A DNA stretch of 64,000 nt from Pseudomonas sp. 10-1B (GCF_000935045.1 NZ_JYKS01000031.1:62001-126000); one strand, 5' to 3'. Numbered from the stretch's first letter, positions 42,264 through 50,081 are shown. The notes: generated from the sequence alone by a model not told the origin. Numbers and translations are program-made.

Positions 42264-42577
42264 GCGAATCGATGCTGTTGACGGTGCTGCTCCGGCACGA
42301 CCAGTCGAAGAACCTGGAGCAGATCCAGGGCCATATGAAGCAGGTGGGTTGGTGGGACAGCTTTCCGCCCGAGGGCGTGGAGGTGGTGTCCTGGACCGTG
42401 GCCATGGGCCTGGGTCAGATCGTCACCCTGCGCCTGCCGCCGAGCCTGCTGAGCAAGGTCAATGTGGAACTGGAGCGCGCCGCCTGGGGCGTGTTCCGCA
42501 CCGAATGCTACCCGACGTACGACTTTGTCCCAGTTCGCGAAACGATCCGCGAACGGGTCCGCAATGGAGGCCAATGA
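42260..42577 (+). CDS. Small conserved protein of the catabolic cluster (unknown)
   Basis: 105 residues, no signal peptide or membrane segment. The sequence MLLTVLLRHDQSKNLEQIQG, then VVSWTVAMGLGQIVTLRLPP and FRTECYPTYDF alternates strands and helices like a ferredoxin-like dimeric alpha-beta barrel, the fold of muconolactone isomerase and YCII proteins. I do not recognise the family. Its position, overlapping the VOC gene (ATGA) and directly before the oxygenase genes, suggests a catalytic or accessory part of the pathway rather than a chance frame. Confidence 0.75.
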   Translation: MSESMLLTVLLRHDQSKNLEQIQGHMKQVGWWDSFPPEGVEVVSWTVAMGLGQIVTLRLPPSLLSKVNVELERAAWGVFRTECYPTYDFVPVRETIRERVRNGGQ

Positions 42578-42578
42578 C

Positions 42579-42806
42579 ATGACTGACACCGAACGCTACC
42601 TGCAACCCCATCAGGCCCGCAAACGGCCCAACACCCCGTTCGAAGACCTGCTCGGCGACTCTATCGAGCGCGCCTACGGCGGTGGCGTGAGCGAGTTGAG
42701 CGAGCTGCTGGCACACCTGAACCTGGCTGGCCCGCCTTGCCCGCTGACCACCGGAGAGTGGACCGAGGATGCCTATAAAACCCTGATGGCTCGGCTGGGC
42801 GAATGA
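42579..42806 (+). CDS. Small conserved protein (recombinase-like HTH type) before the Rieske oxygenase
   Basis: 75 residues. The start ATG at 42579 has GGAGG at 8-bp spacing and overlaps nothing; an in-frame ATG at 42564 precedes this Shine-Dalgarno sequence. RPNTPFEDLLGDSIERAYGG is followed by VSELSELLAHLNLAGPPCPL and ends GEWTEDAYKTLMARLGE, the last part recalling the W-T-x-x-x-x-x-x-L turn of recombinase-type HTH domains. Such tiny proteins are seen beside some Rieske oxygenases; their role is unknown. Confidence 0.72.
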   Translation: MTDTERYLQPHQARKRPNTPFEDLLGDSIERAYGGGVSELSELLAHLNLAGPPCPLTTGEWTEDAYKTLMARLGE

Positions 42807-42826
42807 CCCACCGGAGGTAGAACAAG

Positions 42827-43858
42827 ATGAACATGCACGTAACCGTCGACCCTGTTGAGCAACACCTGGCCAATGGCCTGAAAGACCTCTGGTTCCCGGT
42901 CCTGCCGTCGGAACTGGTAGGCGACAAGCCCGTCTCGATCCGCCGCCTGGGCTACAAGATCGCCCTGTGGCGTGACAACGACGGCAGTGTCCATGCCCTC
43001 GAGGACCACTGCCCGCACCGTGGCGCGCCGCTGTCTCAGGGGCCGGTGCTGGGCGACCGCCTGCAATGCCCGTATCACGGCGTCGAAGTGCGCTGCGACG
43101 GCACCGTCGTCAAGGTCCCCGGCAGCCCCGGCTGCAAGCTCGAAGGCAGCCGCCCGACGCGGATGTTCCATACCCGCGAGGCAGCGGGGGCGATCTTCCT
43201 GTTCAACGCAACCGACCCGCACCTGGAGACTCCACCAGAGCTGGTGCTGCCCGAGCAGCTGACCTCCCCCGAGTGGAGCAGCTTCCTCTGCTACACCGAA
43301 TGGAAAGGCGACTACCGCTACGTGCTGGACAATGTCATGGACCCGATGCACGGGACCTACCTGCACAAGATGTCCCACTCCATGAGCGAAGGCGAAGCCA
43401 CCGCCAAGTTCGTCACCCGCGATACCGAGCAGGGCTTCTTCTTCGAAAAGGAAGGCCAGCGCGGGGTCAACTTCGACTGGACCGAATTCCTCGACAACGG
43501 CTGCCACTGGCTGCGCCTGGAGATCCCCTACCCCAAGACCGGCGGCCCGGGCGGCAACTTCACCATCATCGGCAGCTATACCCCCAGCAGCCGCGCCTTG
43601 TCCGCCGTGTTCCACTGGCGCGCGCGACCACTGACCGGCTGGCAGCGCGACACCTGGCGCTTCCTCTACAAGAACCGCCTGGAGGCCCGTCACTGGGCGG
43701 TGCTGGAGCAGGACCGGGTGTTGCTGGAGTTCATGGAGCCAGACGCCAACCAGCGCGAGAACCTCTACCAGCATGACCTGGGCGTGGTGCGCCTGCGCCG
43801 CTACCTCAAGGGCAAGGCCAAGGAGCAACTGGCCCTGATCGAAGCGAAACAGCTATGA
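42827..43858 (+). CDS. Rieske aromatic oxygenase, oxygenase component (VanA/phthalate-dioxygenase type)
   Basis: 343 residues. The Rieske [2Fe-2S] ligands are Cys62, His64, Cys81 and His84 (CPHRGAPL; QCPYHGVEV). The catalytic domain has DNVMDPMHGTYLH, giving the bridging Asp172 and iron ligands His175 and His180. A single-subunit oxygenase of this size works with a flavin-ferredoxin reductase of the VanB type, which is encoded two genes downstream. Reactions in this class are cis-dihydroxylation or O/N-demethylation of aromatic acids. GGAGGTAG lies 8 bases before the ATG. Confidence 0.94.
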   Translation: MNMHVTVDPVEQHLANGLKDLWFPVLPSELVGDKPVSIRRLGYKIALWRDNDGSVHALEDHCPHRGAPLSQGPVLGDRLQCPYHGVEVRCDGTVVKVPGSPGCKLEGSRPTRMFHTREAAGAIFLFNATDPHLETPPELVLPEQLTSPEWSSFLCYTEWKGDYRYVLDNVMDPMHGTYLHKMSHSMSEGEATAKFVTRDTEQGFFFEKEGQRGVNFDWTEFLDNGCHWLRLEIPYPKTGGPGGNFTIIGSYTPSSRALSAVFHWRARPLTGWQRDTWRFLYKNRLEARHWAVLEQDRVLLEFMEPDANQRENLYQHDLGVVRLRRYLKGKAKEQLALIEAKQL

Positions 43859-44292
43859 GCCAGGCCGTACAGCGAATCCAGGCCCCGGGCCTGGACGAGC
43901 TGGCCACGGCCAGCTGGTCCAACGCCCTGTTGATCGGCAACGAGCTGGTGATGTCCGGCATGACCGCCCATCCGGCAACGCGCCAGGCCGCCGAAACCGG
44001 CGCGCCGCTGGATGCCTACACCCAGACCCTGCAGGTCCTGGGCAAGGCCAAGGCGCTGGTCGAGGCCGCTGGCGGGCATGTCGGCAACCTGTACCGGTTG
44101 ACGGTGTACGTCACCCGGATCGCCGACAAGGACGCCGTCGGCCGCGCGCGTCGCGACTTCTTCGAGGGGTTCGCCTGCTACCCCACCTCCACCCTCGTCG
44201 AAGTCAGCGCCTTGGTGTTCCCTGAACTGCTGGTGGAAATCGAAGCCAGCGCCCGGCTCGACATTGACTTGCGCACTGCGCCATCGAGGTGA
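43855..44292 (+). CDS. RidA family protein (enamine/imine deaminase-like)
   Basis: 145 residues of the YjgF/YER057c/UK114 fold: WSNALLIGNELVMSGMTAHP, AKALVEAAGGHVGNLYRLTVYVT, and FFEGFACYPTSTLVEVSALVFPELLVEIEASA. The substrate-binding Arg that is usually in the SR(P)A motif near the C-terminus is hard to place, so activity is uncertain. Members hydrolyse reactive imines/enamines, and one branch is 2-aminomuconate deaminase in aminophenol catabolism. Within this operon a deaminase role after ring cleavage, or with the AspDH-like enzyme, is plausible. ATGA overlap with the oxygenase gene. Confidence 0.87.
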   Translation: MSQAVQRIQAPGLDELATASWSNALLIGNELVMSGMTAHPATRQAAETGAPLDAYTQTLQVLGKAKALVEAAGGHVGNLYRLTVYVTRIADKDAVGRARRDFFEGFACYPTSTLVEVSALVFPELLVEIEASARLDIDLRTAPSR

Positions 44293-44295
44293 CCG

Positions 44296-45255
44296 ATGTC
44301 CAACTCCCCCACCCTCACCGCGCTGGTCCATACCCTGCGCCATGAAGCCGAAGGCATCCTCAGCGTCGAACTGCGCCCCTGGGGCGATACTGTGTTCCCA
44401 CCGTTCGAAGCAGGCTCGCACATCGACCTGCACCTGCCCAATGGCCTGGTGCGCAGCTACTCGCTGCTCAACTCGCCAAGCGACCAGGGCCGCTATGTCG
44501 TCGGTATCCTGCGCGACCGCAACAGCCGCGGTGGCTCGAAGTTCGTCCACGAACAACTGCGGGTCGGCACCCAGCTGAACATCTCGCCACCGCGCAATAA
44601 CTTCCCCCTCGACCCACAGGCCAGCCACAGCGTGCTGGTGGCCGGCGGCATCGGCATCACGCCGATCTACTGCATGTTCCGCCAGCTGCTGGCCCTGGGC
44701 AAATCCGCCGAGCTGATCTACTGCGCCCGCTCGCGCAAGGAAGCGGCGCTGCTGGAAGAACTCAGCGGCCTCGGCGCCAAGGTGGTCTACCACTTCAACG
44801 ACGAGAAGAACGCCATGCCGAACCTGGCCAGCTACCTGGCCGGCCGCCCGAGCGACACGCACTTCTACTGCTGCGGCCCGACGCCGATGCTCGACGCCTT
44901 CGAAAGCACCTGCGAAAGCCTCGGCTACCCGCATGCACACATCGAACGCTTCACCGCCGCCGAACTGCCGCCATCGGAAGATGCCCAGGACAGCTATAGC
45001 GTCGAGTTGAAGAAGTCTGGCAAGACGCTCGCTGTCGAACCGGGGCTGAACCTGCTCGATCTGCTGCTCGAAGCGGGGTGCGATGTCGAGTACAGCTGCC
45101 GCGAAGGCGTCTGTGGCTCCTGCGAGACCCGGGTACTGGAGGGTGACATCGACCATCGCGACGGAGTGCTGACCAAGGCCGAACGGGCTGCGAATACCTC
45201 GATGATGGTGTGCGTTTCCGGCTGCAAGAGCCGACGCCTGGTGCTCGATCTTTAA
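44296..45255 (+). CDS. Oxygenase reductase, VanB/phthalate dioxygenase reductase type
   Basis: 319 residues in the order flavin domain, NAD domain, plant-type ferredoxin. RSYSLLN (53-59) binds flavin, VAGGIGITPIYCMFR begins the NAD domain, and Cys268, Cys273, Cys276 and Cys306 (CREGVCGSC...C) hold the [2Fe-2S] cluster. It passes electrons from NADH to the Rieske oxygenase encoded just upstream. Last gene of the operon, followed by a terminator. Confidence 0.94.
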   Translation: MSNSPTLTALVHTLRHEAEGILSVELRPWGDTVFPPFEAGSHIDLHLPNGLVRSYSLLNSPSDQGRYVVGILRDRNSRGGSKFVHEQLRVGTQLNISPPRNNFPLDPQASHSVLVAGGIGITPIYCMFRQLLALGKSAELIYCARSRKEAALLEELSGLGAKVVYHFNDEKNAMPNLASYLAGRPSDTHFYCCGPTPMLDAFESTCESLGYPHAHIERFTAAELPPSEDAQDSYSVELKKSGKTLAVEPGLNLLDLLLEAGCDVEYSCREGVCGSCETRVLEGDIDHRDGVLTKAERAANTSMMVCVSGCKSRRLVLDL

Positions 45256-45276
45256 ACGGACTGCCTGCGCGCTATT

Positions 45277-45306
45277 GGCCGACCATAAAGAGTCGGCCTT
45301 TTTTTT
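45277..45306 (+). terminator. Intrinsic terminator of the catabolic operon
   Basis: Perfect 7-bp stem GGCCGAC / GTCGGCC with an 8-base loop, followed by eight T residues, 22 bases after the reductase stop. Confidence 0.93.
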
Positions 45307-45308
45307 AG

Positions 45309-45350
45309 TTCGCCACAGCATTTTTAGCGTCGGTGAGATCGAGCGCCACC
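45309..45350 (+). repeat. Partial diverged copy of the 91-bp repeat
   Basis: TTCGCCACAGCATTTTTAGC ... TGAGATCGAGCGCCACC aligns with the first 41 bases of the left arm at 30184 (TTGCCACAACATCTTGGGCG ... TGAGATCGAGCGCCGCC). It places related repeat sequence at both ends of the catabolic cluster. Confidence 0.7.
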
Positions 45351-45528
45351 TCAGAACCCAAACCAAGCACCTGGTAGCCCTCACCCTATCTCCCCGCCCC
45401 CCCTGCTATTTATTCGCCGGCAAAACAAAACAGCCTCATTAACGTTCATTGTGCACTTTGGACGCACCACAACAGCACCGCCTTGTTACGTTCTTTCCAA
45501 CCGTTCCAAATACGGTACAAATCAACAC

Positions 45529-45544
45529 GTTTCAAATATAAATA
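45529..45544. promoter_or_regulatory. Candidate operator GTTTCAAATATAAATA
   Basis: Shares GTTTCAnATATAAA with the palindrome at 30640-30655. About 225 bases before the porin start. Confidence 0.45.
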
Positions 45545-45637
45545 ATTGATTCAACTGATTTTTTTAAAAATACCAACACACCCCTGCACTGGCACAGTTC
45601 CTGCTCTTTCTTCCCCGTATTCATAGCTCAAACAGCA

Positions 45638-45654
45638 TCTCATATATAAAACAA
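45638..45654. promoter_or_regulatory. Candidate operator TCTCATATATAAAACAA
   Basis: Shares TCATATATAAAAC exactly with 30643-30655. About 115 bases before the porin start codon. Confidence 0.5.
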
Positions 45655-45769
45655 TAAAAACCCAACCTTCCAGTTATCCGCGTGCCACATCAACTTCCCA
45701 AGGTTTGCCTGTTTCAAGGCCGGGACCAGTGTTGCCAGCGGAAACTGCTCAACCTTGTGGGGCATCGAT

Positions 45770-46999
45770 ATGAACAAATATGTGATAAGCCTGGGCCTGA
45801 TCATCGGCAGTTGCGCCGCTTTCGCCTCCGAGCCTGGCCCTGCGGCACCGGACCAGCCACCTGCGGTGAAAAAACCGTTCCCGCACATCGCCTGGCGTAG
45901 CGACGATGGCGAGAGTTCGCTGGATATCGGTGGCGCCCTGCGGGTGAACTACCGGGACGAACATTGGGACACCACCGAGAACAACGGGCGCTTTCTCTTC
46001 GATACCTTCCGCGTGGATGTCCAGGCCAGCCACAAGCGCCTGTTCAGCGATGTCGGCTACTGGTTCCAGGACGACGGCAAACACTCGATCGACCGGGGCT
46101 TCGTCGGCTACCGCTTCAGCCCCCAGGCCAACCTGCAATTAGGCGCACCGTTCAAGCCCTTCGGCCTGGAGCCCTACCCACAGTTCGGCTGGAGCTATCA
46201 CATCCCGTTCTTCATGGGCTACGGTGTCAGCGCTGGCACGGGCCTCAAGTACAGTTACAAAGACGCGCAATGGGACCTGCAACTCGGTTATTTCCCACGC
46301 ATGCTGCCGTCGGGCATCCGTTACTCGCCGGAAGTCGGCCGCTACAGCGATCTGGACGACAATGCCGTGCCCTTCACCCAGTCGCGCCAGGACAACGAAA
46401 AACGCAACCAGCTCAACGCTCGCGTTGCCCGCACCTTCAGCGGCGATGGCTGGAAAACCGAGCTCGGTGCGTCGCTGGCCACCGCCGAGCTGTACAACGC
46501 CACCACCCATGACGACGGTGACTACTGGGCTGCCGGCGTACATGCCCTGTTCAACCACGGGCCCTGGACCGTGACCGGCCAGGCGATCCGCTATGAGTAC
46601 GACCCGAAGAACCCCGCCGGTGTCAGTGACGATGCCGTGCTGATGGGCGGCAACGGCCTGACCCCGGCCTACCTGATCGCCTCGAAGGCGACCATCGCCG
46701 CGCTCAACGTCGGCTATGACGTGTTCACGCCGAAGCTGGGCCAGTTGAAGAAGATCAAGTTCTACACCGACTACAGCCGCATGATGAAAGATGAAAGTGG
46801 CTGGGACGATTCGCAGATGTTCACCGTCGGCGCGCAGTTTCTGGCGATGCCGATCATGGCCTGGGTCGACCTGACCTGGGCGCGCAATGCCAACCCATTT
46901 GGCGGGGCAGAAAACGGCACGGGATGGACCAGTACCAGCTCGGTAGGCAGCAATGACTGGTATTACCGGACCAATATCAATATCGGCTACTACTTCTGA
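45770..46999 (+). CDS. Outer-membrane porin, OprO/P (phosphate-selective porin-like) family
   Basis: 409 residues. Signal peptide MNKYVISLGLIIGSCAAFAS with cleavage after AFA, a short Pro-rich linker, then a beta barrel (SLDIGGALRVNYRDEHWDTT, FDTFRVDVQASHKRLFSDVG, LGAPFKPFGLEPYPQFGWSY) ending in NINIGYYF with a C-terminal Phe. The RVD and PFGLEP motifs are those of the OprO/P superfamily, whose members pass phosphate or various organic anions. Placed directly after the catabolic operon and sharing its promoter motifs, it probably lets the pathway substrate through the outer membrane. GTGGGG lies 7 bases before ATG 45770. Confidence 0.87.
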   Translation: MNKYVISLGLIIGSCAAFASEPGPAAPDQPPAVKKPFPHIAWRSDDGESSLDIGGALRVNYRDEHWDTTENNGRFLFDTFRVDVQASHKRLFSDVGYWFQDDGKHSIDRGFVGYRFSPQANLQLGAPFKPFGLEPYPQFGWSYHIPFFMGYGVSAGTGLKYSYKDAQWDLQLGYFPRMLPSGIRYSPEVGRYSDLDDNAVPFTQSRQDNEKRNQLNARVARTFSGDGWKTELGASLATAELYNATTHDDGDYWAAGVHALFNHGPWTVTGQAIRYEYDPKNPAGVSDDAVLMGGNGLTPAYLIASKATIAALNVGYDVFTPKLGQLKKIKFYTDYSRMMKDESGWDDSQMFTVGAQFLAMPIMAWVDLTWARNANPFGGAENGTGWTSTSSVGSNDWYYRTNINIGYYF

Positions 47000-47016
47000 G
47001 TGTTGTATTGAGCGCA

Positions 47017-47095
47017 CCAGCCCTATCGCCGGCAAGCCAGCTCCCACAGGCTCCCTACTGTACCTGTGGGAGCCGGCTTGCCGGCGATAGGGCCA
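47017..47095. repeat. Paired REP element 13
   Basis: Inverted copies of CCTATCGCCGGCAAGCCAGC TCCCACAGG; the right arm has AGCCGGCTTG instead of AGCTGGCTTG. Between the porin and the DUF4265 gene. First REP after a gap of almost 18 kb. Confidence 0.9.
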
Positions 47096-47157
47096 GTGAA
47101 GACAACACACAAAAAGGGCATTACCATAAGCCGCCCTCCTGTAGCTGACCCCCGAAC

Positions 47158-47616
47158 ATGTCCTGCGACTACAAGATCGTGCTCTGGCGCCTGCAACAGG
47201 ATGCCCACGGCTACCCACCTGCCTCGGTCGAAGGCCTCTGGGCAAGGCGTACCGCCAACGGTTACCAGGTCGACAGCATCCCCTTCCATGTTTACGGCAT
47301 CGCCCCCGGCGACATCATCAGCACCACCGAAGAAGGGGAACAATCCTGGTTCCAAGCCCTGCAACATAGCGCAGGTTCATCGGTATTTCGCATCCGGGTG
47401 AAGGCCGCCGCTGATCTTGAGCAGGTTCGCACGGCAGTCGAGGAATTCGGCTGCCAGTGCCAAATCGAACCCGCAGTCAGGATGCTGGCCGTCGAACTAC
47501 CGCCAACTCGTACCCTCGACACCCTGCTCTACTACTTGCTGACCCAGCGCGATGCCGGCACCCTGGACTTCGAGGAAGGCGTGCTGCGCCACCCCATCCC
47601 CGAAGAGTTCCGCTAG
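47158..47616 (+). CDS. DUF4265 family protein
   Basis: 152 residues, soluble. Features of DUF4265 are ESLWA-like VEGLWARRTANGYQVDSIPFH, VYGIAPGDIISTTEEGEQSWF and the C-terminal LLYYLLTQRDAGTLDFEEGV. Function unknown. No good Shine-Dalgarno sequence is visible before ATG 47158. Its stop is 3 bases from the stop of the convergent transporter gene. Confidence 0.82.
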   Translation: MSCDYKIVLWRLQQDAHGYPPASVEGLWARRTANGYQVDSIPFHVYGIAPGDIISTTEEGEQSWFQALQHSAGSSVFRIRVKAAADLEQVRTAVEEFGCQCQIEPAVRMLAVELPPTRTLDTLLYYLLTQRDAGTLDFEEGVLRHPIPEEFR

Positions 47617-47619
47617 GGT

Positions 47620-48501
47620 TTAGGCCTCGGCCAAGCGCGCGGCGGGCTTGCGGAACACGAACAGCAGGCCCACCACGATCAGCCCCATGCCCAGCAAGCT
47701 GAGCGGTGCCAGGCGGTTACCAAAGATCAGCAAGTCCATCACTGCGGTAACCGCCGGCACCAGGTAGAACAGGCTGGTGACATTGACCAGGTTGCCCTTG
47801 GCGATCAGCCGGTACAGCAGCAAGGTGGCCAGCAGCGAAACCACCAACCCCATCCACAGCAACGCCCCGACGAAGCCACCGGTCCATTGCACATGCAACG
47901 GCTGCAACGGCGCGAACAGCGCGCACATGGCAAAGCCGGCCAGATACTGCAGCGGCAGTGTACCCATGGGGTTATCGGTGATGCGCTTTTGCAGGATCGA
48001 GCCAAAGGTCATGCTGGCCAGCGCCAGCAGGGCGAACAACATCCCCGCCAGCGATACCCCACCCAGGTTGATGCCTTGGTAGACCACCATGATCAAGCCG
48101 CCCAGCCCCAACGCCAGGCCGAACAAACGGCTCCAGGAGCGCTGACGCTCCATCAGCACCACGGTAAGGATAGGTTGTACCCCCATGACCGTGGCCATGA
48201 CGCCGGGTGTGACGTGGGTGTTGAGCGCCAACAGATAGAAGATCTGGTAAGCGCCGAGTAGCACACACCCGGTGCCCAGGGCACGCAGGATGGCCCCGCG
48301 ACTGCGCGGCCAGCGCAGCCCCAGCAGCGGGCCGATCAGCAGCAGGCCGGCCAGGGCCAGCGCCGAGCGCAACAGCAGGAAGGCGAACGGGCTGGCATGC
48401 GCCAGGCCCAGCTTGGAGACGATCGCCCCACTGCTCCACAGCAGGACGAACAGGCTGGTAGTGGCCGCCGAGGCCACGGATGCTTTGGTAAAGACAGACA
48501 T
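47620..48501 (-). CDS. EamA family (DMT) transporter
   Basis: 293 residues, ten predicted membrane helices in two EamA repeats (FVLLWSSGAIVSKLGLAHAS, PGVMATVMGVQPILTVVLME, LPLQYLAGFAMCALFAPLQ, LVNVTSLFYLVPAVTAVMDL). Probable exporter, substrate unknown. ATG at 48501 has AGGTGG at 6-bp spacing; an in-frame extension to 48534 is unsupported. The sequence is clearly different from the other EamA protein at 29.3 kb. Confidence 0.88.
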   Translation of the reverse strand: MSVFTKASVASAATTSLFVLLWSSGAIVSKLGLAHASPFAFLLLRSALALAGLLLIGPLLGLRWPRSRGAILRALGTGCVLLGAYQIFYLLALNTHVTPGVMATVMGVQPILTVVLMERQRSWSRLFGLALGLGGLIMVVYQGINLGGVSLAGMLFALLALASMTFGSILQKRITDNPMGTLPLQYLAGFAMCALFAPLQPLHVQWTGGFVGALLWMGLVVSLLATLLLYRLIAKGNLVNVTSLFYLVPAVTAVMDLLIFGNRLAPLSLLGMGLIVVGLLFVFRKPAARLAEA

Positions 48502-48617
48502 GTATTGCCACCTGATATTAGGCGAATAAGCCAAACGGACGGCGTGCGCTTCAGCGTGGGAAGTAGCCGACCGTGTTCAGTAGGTTGCGTGTGCGAAAGG
48601 GTACGGCCAGAAGCCGA

Positions 48618-48779
48618 TCAGCCCAGCACGACCACGCAAGGAGGCGGAGCTACGCCGCCTACGACGCCACTGACAGGTGGTGGGTAGTGACTGATCATGG
48701 CCGGCTGCTGGCTGCCACGCACGACCATGCCCGCGACTGGCGCGATGGCAAAGCTGGTGGTGGAAGGGTTGGCTGGCAT
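48618..48779 (-). CDS. Possible small protein, Pro/Val-rich (doubtful)
   Basis: 53 codons from ATG 48779. The product MPANPSTTSFAIAPVAGMVV ends SGVVGGVAPPPCVVVLG. The composition is not random (many Val, Pro, Gly and Ser, almost no charge), which is why it is listed. No Shine-Dalgarno sequence is evident and the plus strand is also open here. Family not recognised. Confidence 0.3.
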   Translation of the reverse strand: MPANPSTTSFAIAPVAGMVVRGSQQPAMISHYPPPVSGVVGGVAPPPCVVVLG

Positions 48780-48867
48780 GAGCAGGTCTTCAGGGAAGAT
48801 AAGTGTTTCGGAATATAGCGGTGAATTAGGGGATGGGCAATAGCTGACTTTATATGTTGCCTGGGCT

Positions 48868-48962
48868 GGCCTCTTCGCGGGTGAACCCGCTCCCACATGG
48901 TGCATCACCCCTTTCAAGGGATGTGGAAATCCTATGGGAGCGGGTTCACCCGCGAAGAGGCC
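48868..48962. repeat. Paired REP element 14
   Basis: Inverted copies of GGCCTCTTCGCGGGTGAACC CGCTCCCACA, downstream of lpxO and upstream of the EamA gene (same strand). Confidence 0.92.
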
Positions 48963-48972
48963 GGGCCTGCTA

Positions 48973-49908
48973 TCAGAACAACCAGCGGTAAAGCAGATAC
49001 GCCACCACCACCGCCAGCACCGGCCGCAGCACACGGTAGGCCTTGGGGTTGGCGCGTTTGAACTGCTTCACATGGCCACTGATCTTGTTGCTGAAGCGCT
49101 TGCTCCAGGCATAGGCCTGGTTGATCCCGCCCACGCGTTCGTCATCGGTGTTCTGCGGCGCGGTGGCGCGGCCGAGGAAGGCGCTGACCTGGCGGTTGAT
49201 GCGGGTCATCAGCGGGCTGCTCAGCGGGCGTTCGATGTCGCAGAACAGGATCACCCGGGTAACGTCGGTCTCGTTCTTGACCCAGTGCACGTAGGTTTCA
49301 TCGAACATCACATCCTCGCCGTCACGCCAGGCGTAGGGCTGGCCGTCGACGTAGATGCGGCAGGCATCCGAGTTGGGCGTGGCCAGGCCCAGGTGATAGC
49401 GCAGGGAACCGGCGAACGGGTCGCGGTGCGGGTTCAGGTGGCTGCCGCCGGGCAACAGAGCGAACATCGCGCCCTTGACGTTAGGGATGCTGCTGACCAG
49501 CTCGACGGTGCGCGGGCACAGGGCTTCGGCCGATGGCAGCGGTTTGTCGTACCACTTCAGGTAGAAGCGCTTCCAGCCTTTCTTGAAGAACGAACCGAAG
49601 CCGGCATCGTTGTCCTTCTCGGCGGCACGGATGTAGCCCTCGTCGAACAGGCGCATGGCCTCTTCGCGGATTTCCTGCCAGTTGTCCTTCAGCACGTCCA
49701 GCTCGGGGAAGCGCTGGCGGTCCAGGTACGGCTTGGATGGCACGCCGGAAAACAGGTACATCAGGCTGTTATAAGGGGCGAACAGCGCCGAATGGTTGAC
49801 GAACTGGCGCAACACCGGCAGGCGGGCCTTGCCGCGCAGGTGAACGAACAGCACACTGCCGAAAAACACCAGCAAGACACCCGCCTTGGCTGCAAAGGAA
49901 AAGGTCAT
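48973..49908 (-). CDS. lpxO: Aspartyl/asparaginyl beta-hydroxylase family protein, LpxO-like lipid A hydroxylase
   Basis: 311 residues. A membrane helix near the N-terminus (AAKAGVLLVFFGSVLFVHL), a central Fe(II)/2-oxoglutarate domain with GGSHLNPHRDPFAGSLRYHL and FDETYVHWVKNETDVTRVIL (metal His/Asp/His and 2-oxoglutarate Arg), and a C-terminal helix (VLRPVLAVVVAYLLYRWLF). This layout matches LpxO, which 2-hydroxylates the secondary acyl chain of lipid A at the cytoplasmic face. Pseudomonads often have two LpxO paralogues, so the exact orthology is not certain. ATG at 49908 is preceded by AAGGAGTGAAAGC. Confidence 0.83.
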   Translation of the reverse strand: MTFSFAAKAGVLLVFFGSVLFVHLRGKARLPVLRQFVNHSALFAPYNSLMYLFSGVPSKPYLDRQRFPELDVLKDNWQEIREEAMRLFDEGYIRAAEKDNDAGFGSFFKKGWKRFYLKWYDKPLPSAEALCPRTVELVSSIPNVKGAMFALLPGGSHLNPHRDPFAGSLRYHLGLATPNSDACRIYVDGQPYAWRDGEDVMFDETYVHWVKNETDVTRVILFCDIERPLSSPLMTRINRQVSAFLGRATAPQNTDDERVGGINQAYAWSKRFSNKISGHVKQFKRANPKAYRVLRPVLAVVVAYLLYRWLF

Positions 49909-49980
49909 GCTTTCACTCCTTGGGGAAGAGACAGGGCTGCGCGGCCTGCTCTCCTGAAAATCATCCGGCCATCATAAACC

Positions 49981-50015
49981 GATCCCGCCGAGGTAAAAAC
50001 AACCTGGGCGGGATC
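49981..50015. other. Hairpin between cysK and lpxO
   Basis: Perfect 9-bp arms GATCCCGCC / GGCGGGATC with an inner AGGT/ACCT pairing. It is downstream of cysK on the minus strand but has no T-run, so it is at best a weak terminator or an RNA-stabilising hairpin. Confidence 0.45.
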
Positions 50016-50081
50016 TCACTGATGAAGATTTTGCAATGAACCAAGCCGCCGAACGTTGCGCCGGATCAGCGGCAGGGCCGA

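Larger units (their letters stand above)
45256..45769. other. Terminator and promoter region between reductase and porin
   Basis: 514 bases without a gene. In order: the operon terminator; a partial copy of the 30.2-kb repeat (45309-45350); a block CACCTGGTAGCC...CCCTATCTCC (45369-45395) also found after the inverted repeat at 30465-30490; then strongly AT-rich DNA with two ATATAT-type sites. The AT-rich stretch 45525-45665 contrasts sharply with the surrounding genes. Confidence 0.8.
48502..48972. other. EamA-lpxO intergenic region
   Basis: 471 bases. It holds REP element 14 next to lpxO, one doubtful small ORF on the minus strand (48618-48779), and otherwise no recognised feature. Several short frames on both strands are open but none has convincing translation signals. 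Confidence 0.6.

Noticed and set aside
30184..45350. Genomic island with phage or conjugative machinery
   Set aside because: No integrase, transposase, tRNA or attachment-site duplication was seen; only the diverged repeats hint at recombination.
49981..50015. Strong terminator after cysK
   Set aside because: The hairpin is good but lacks a T-run on either strand, so it was listed only as a hairpin.
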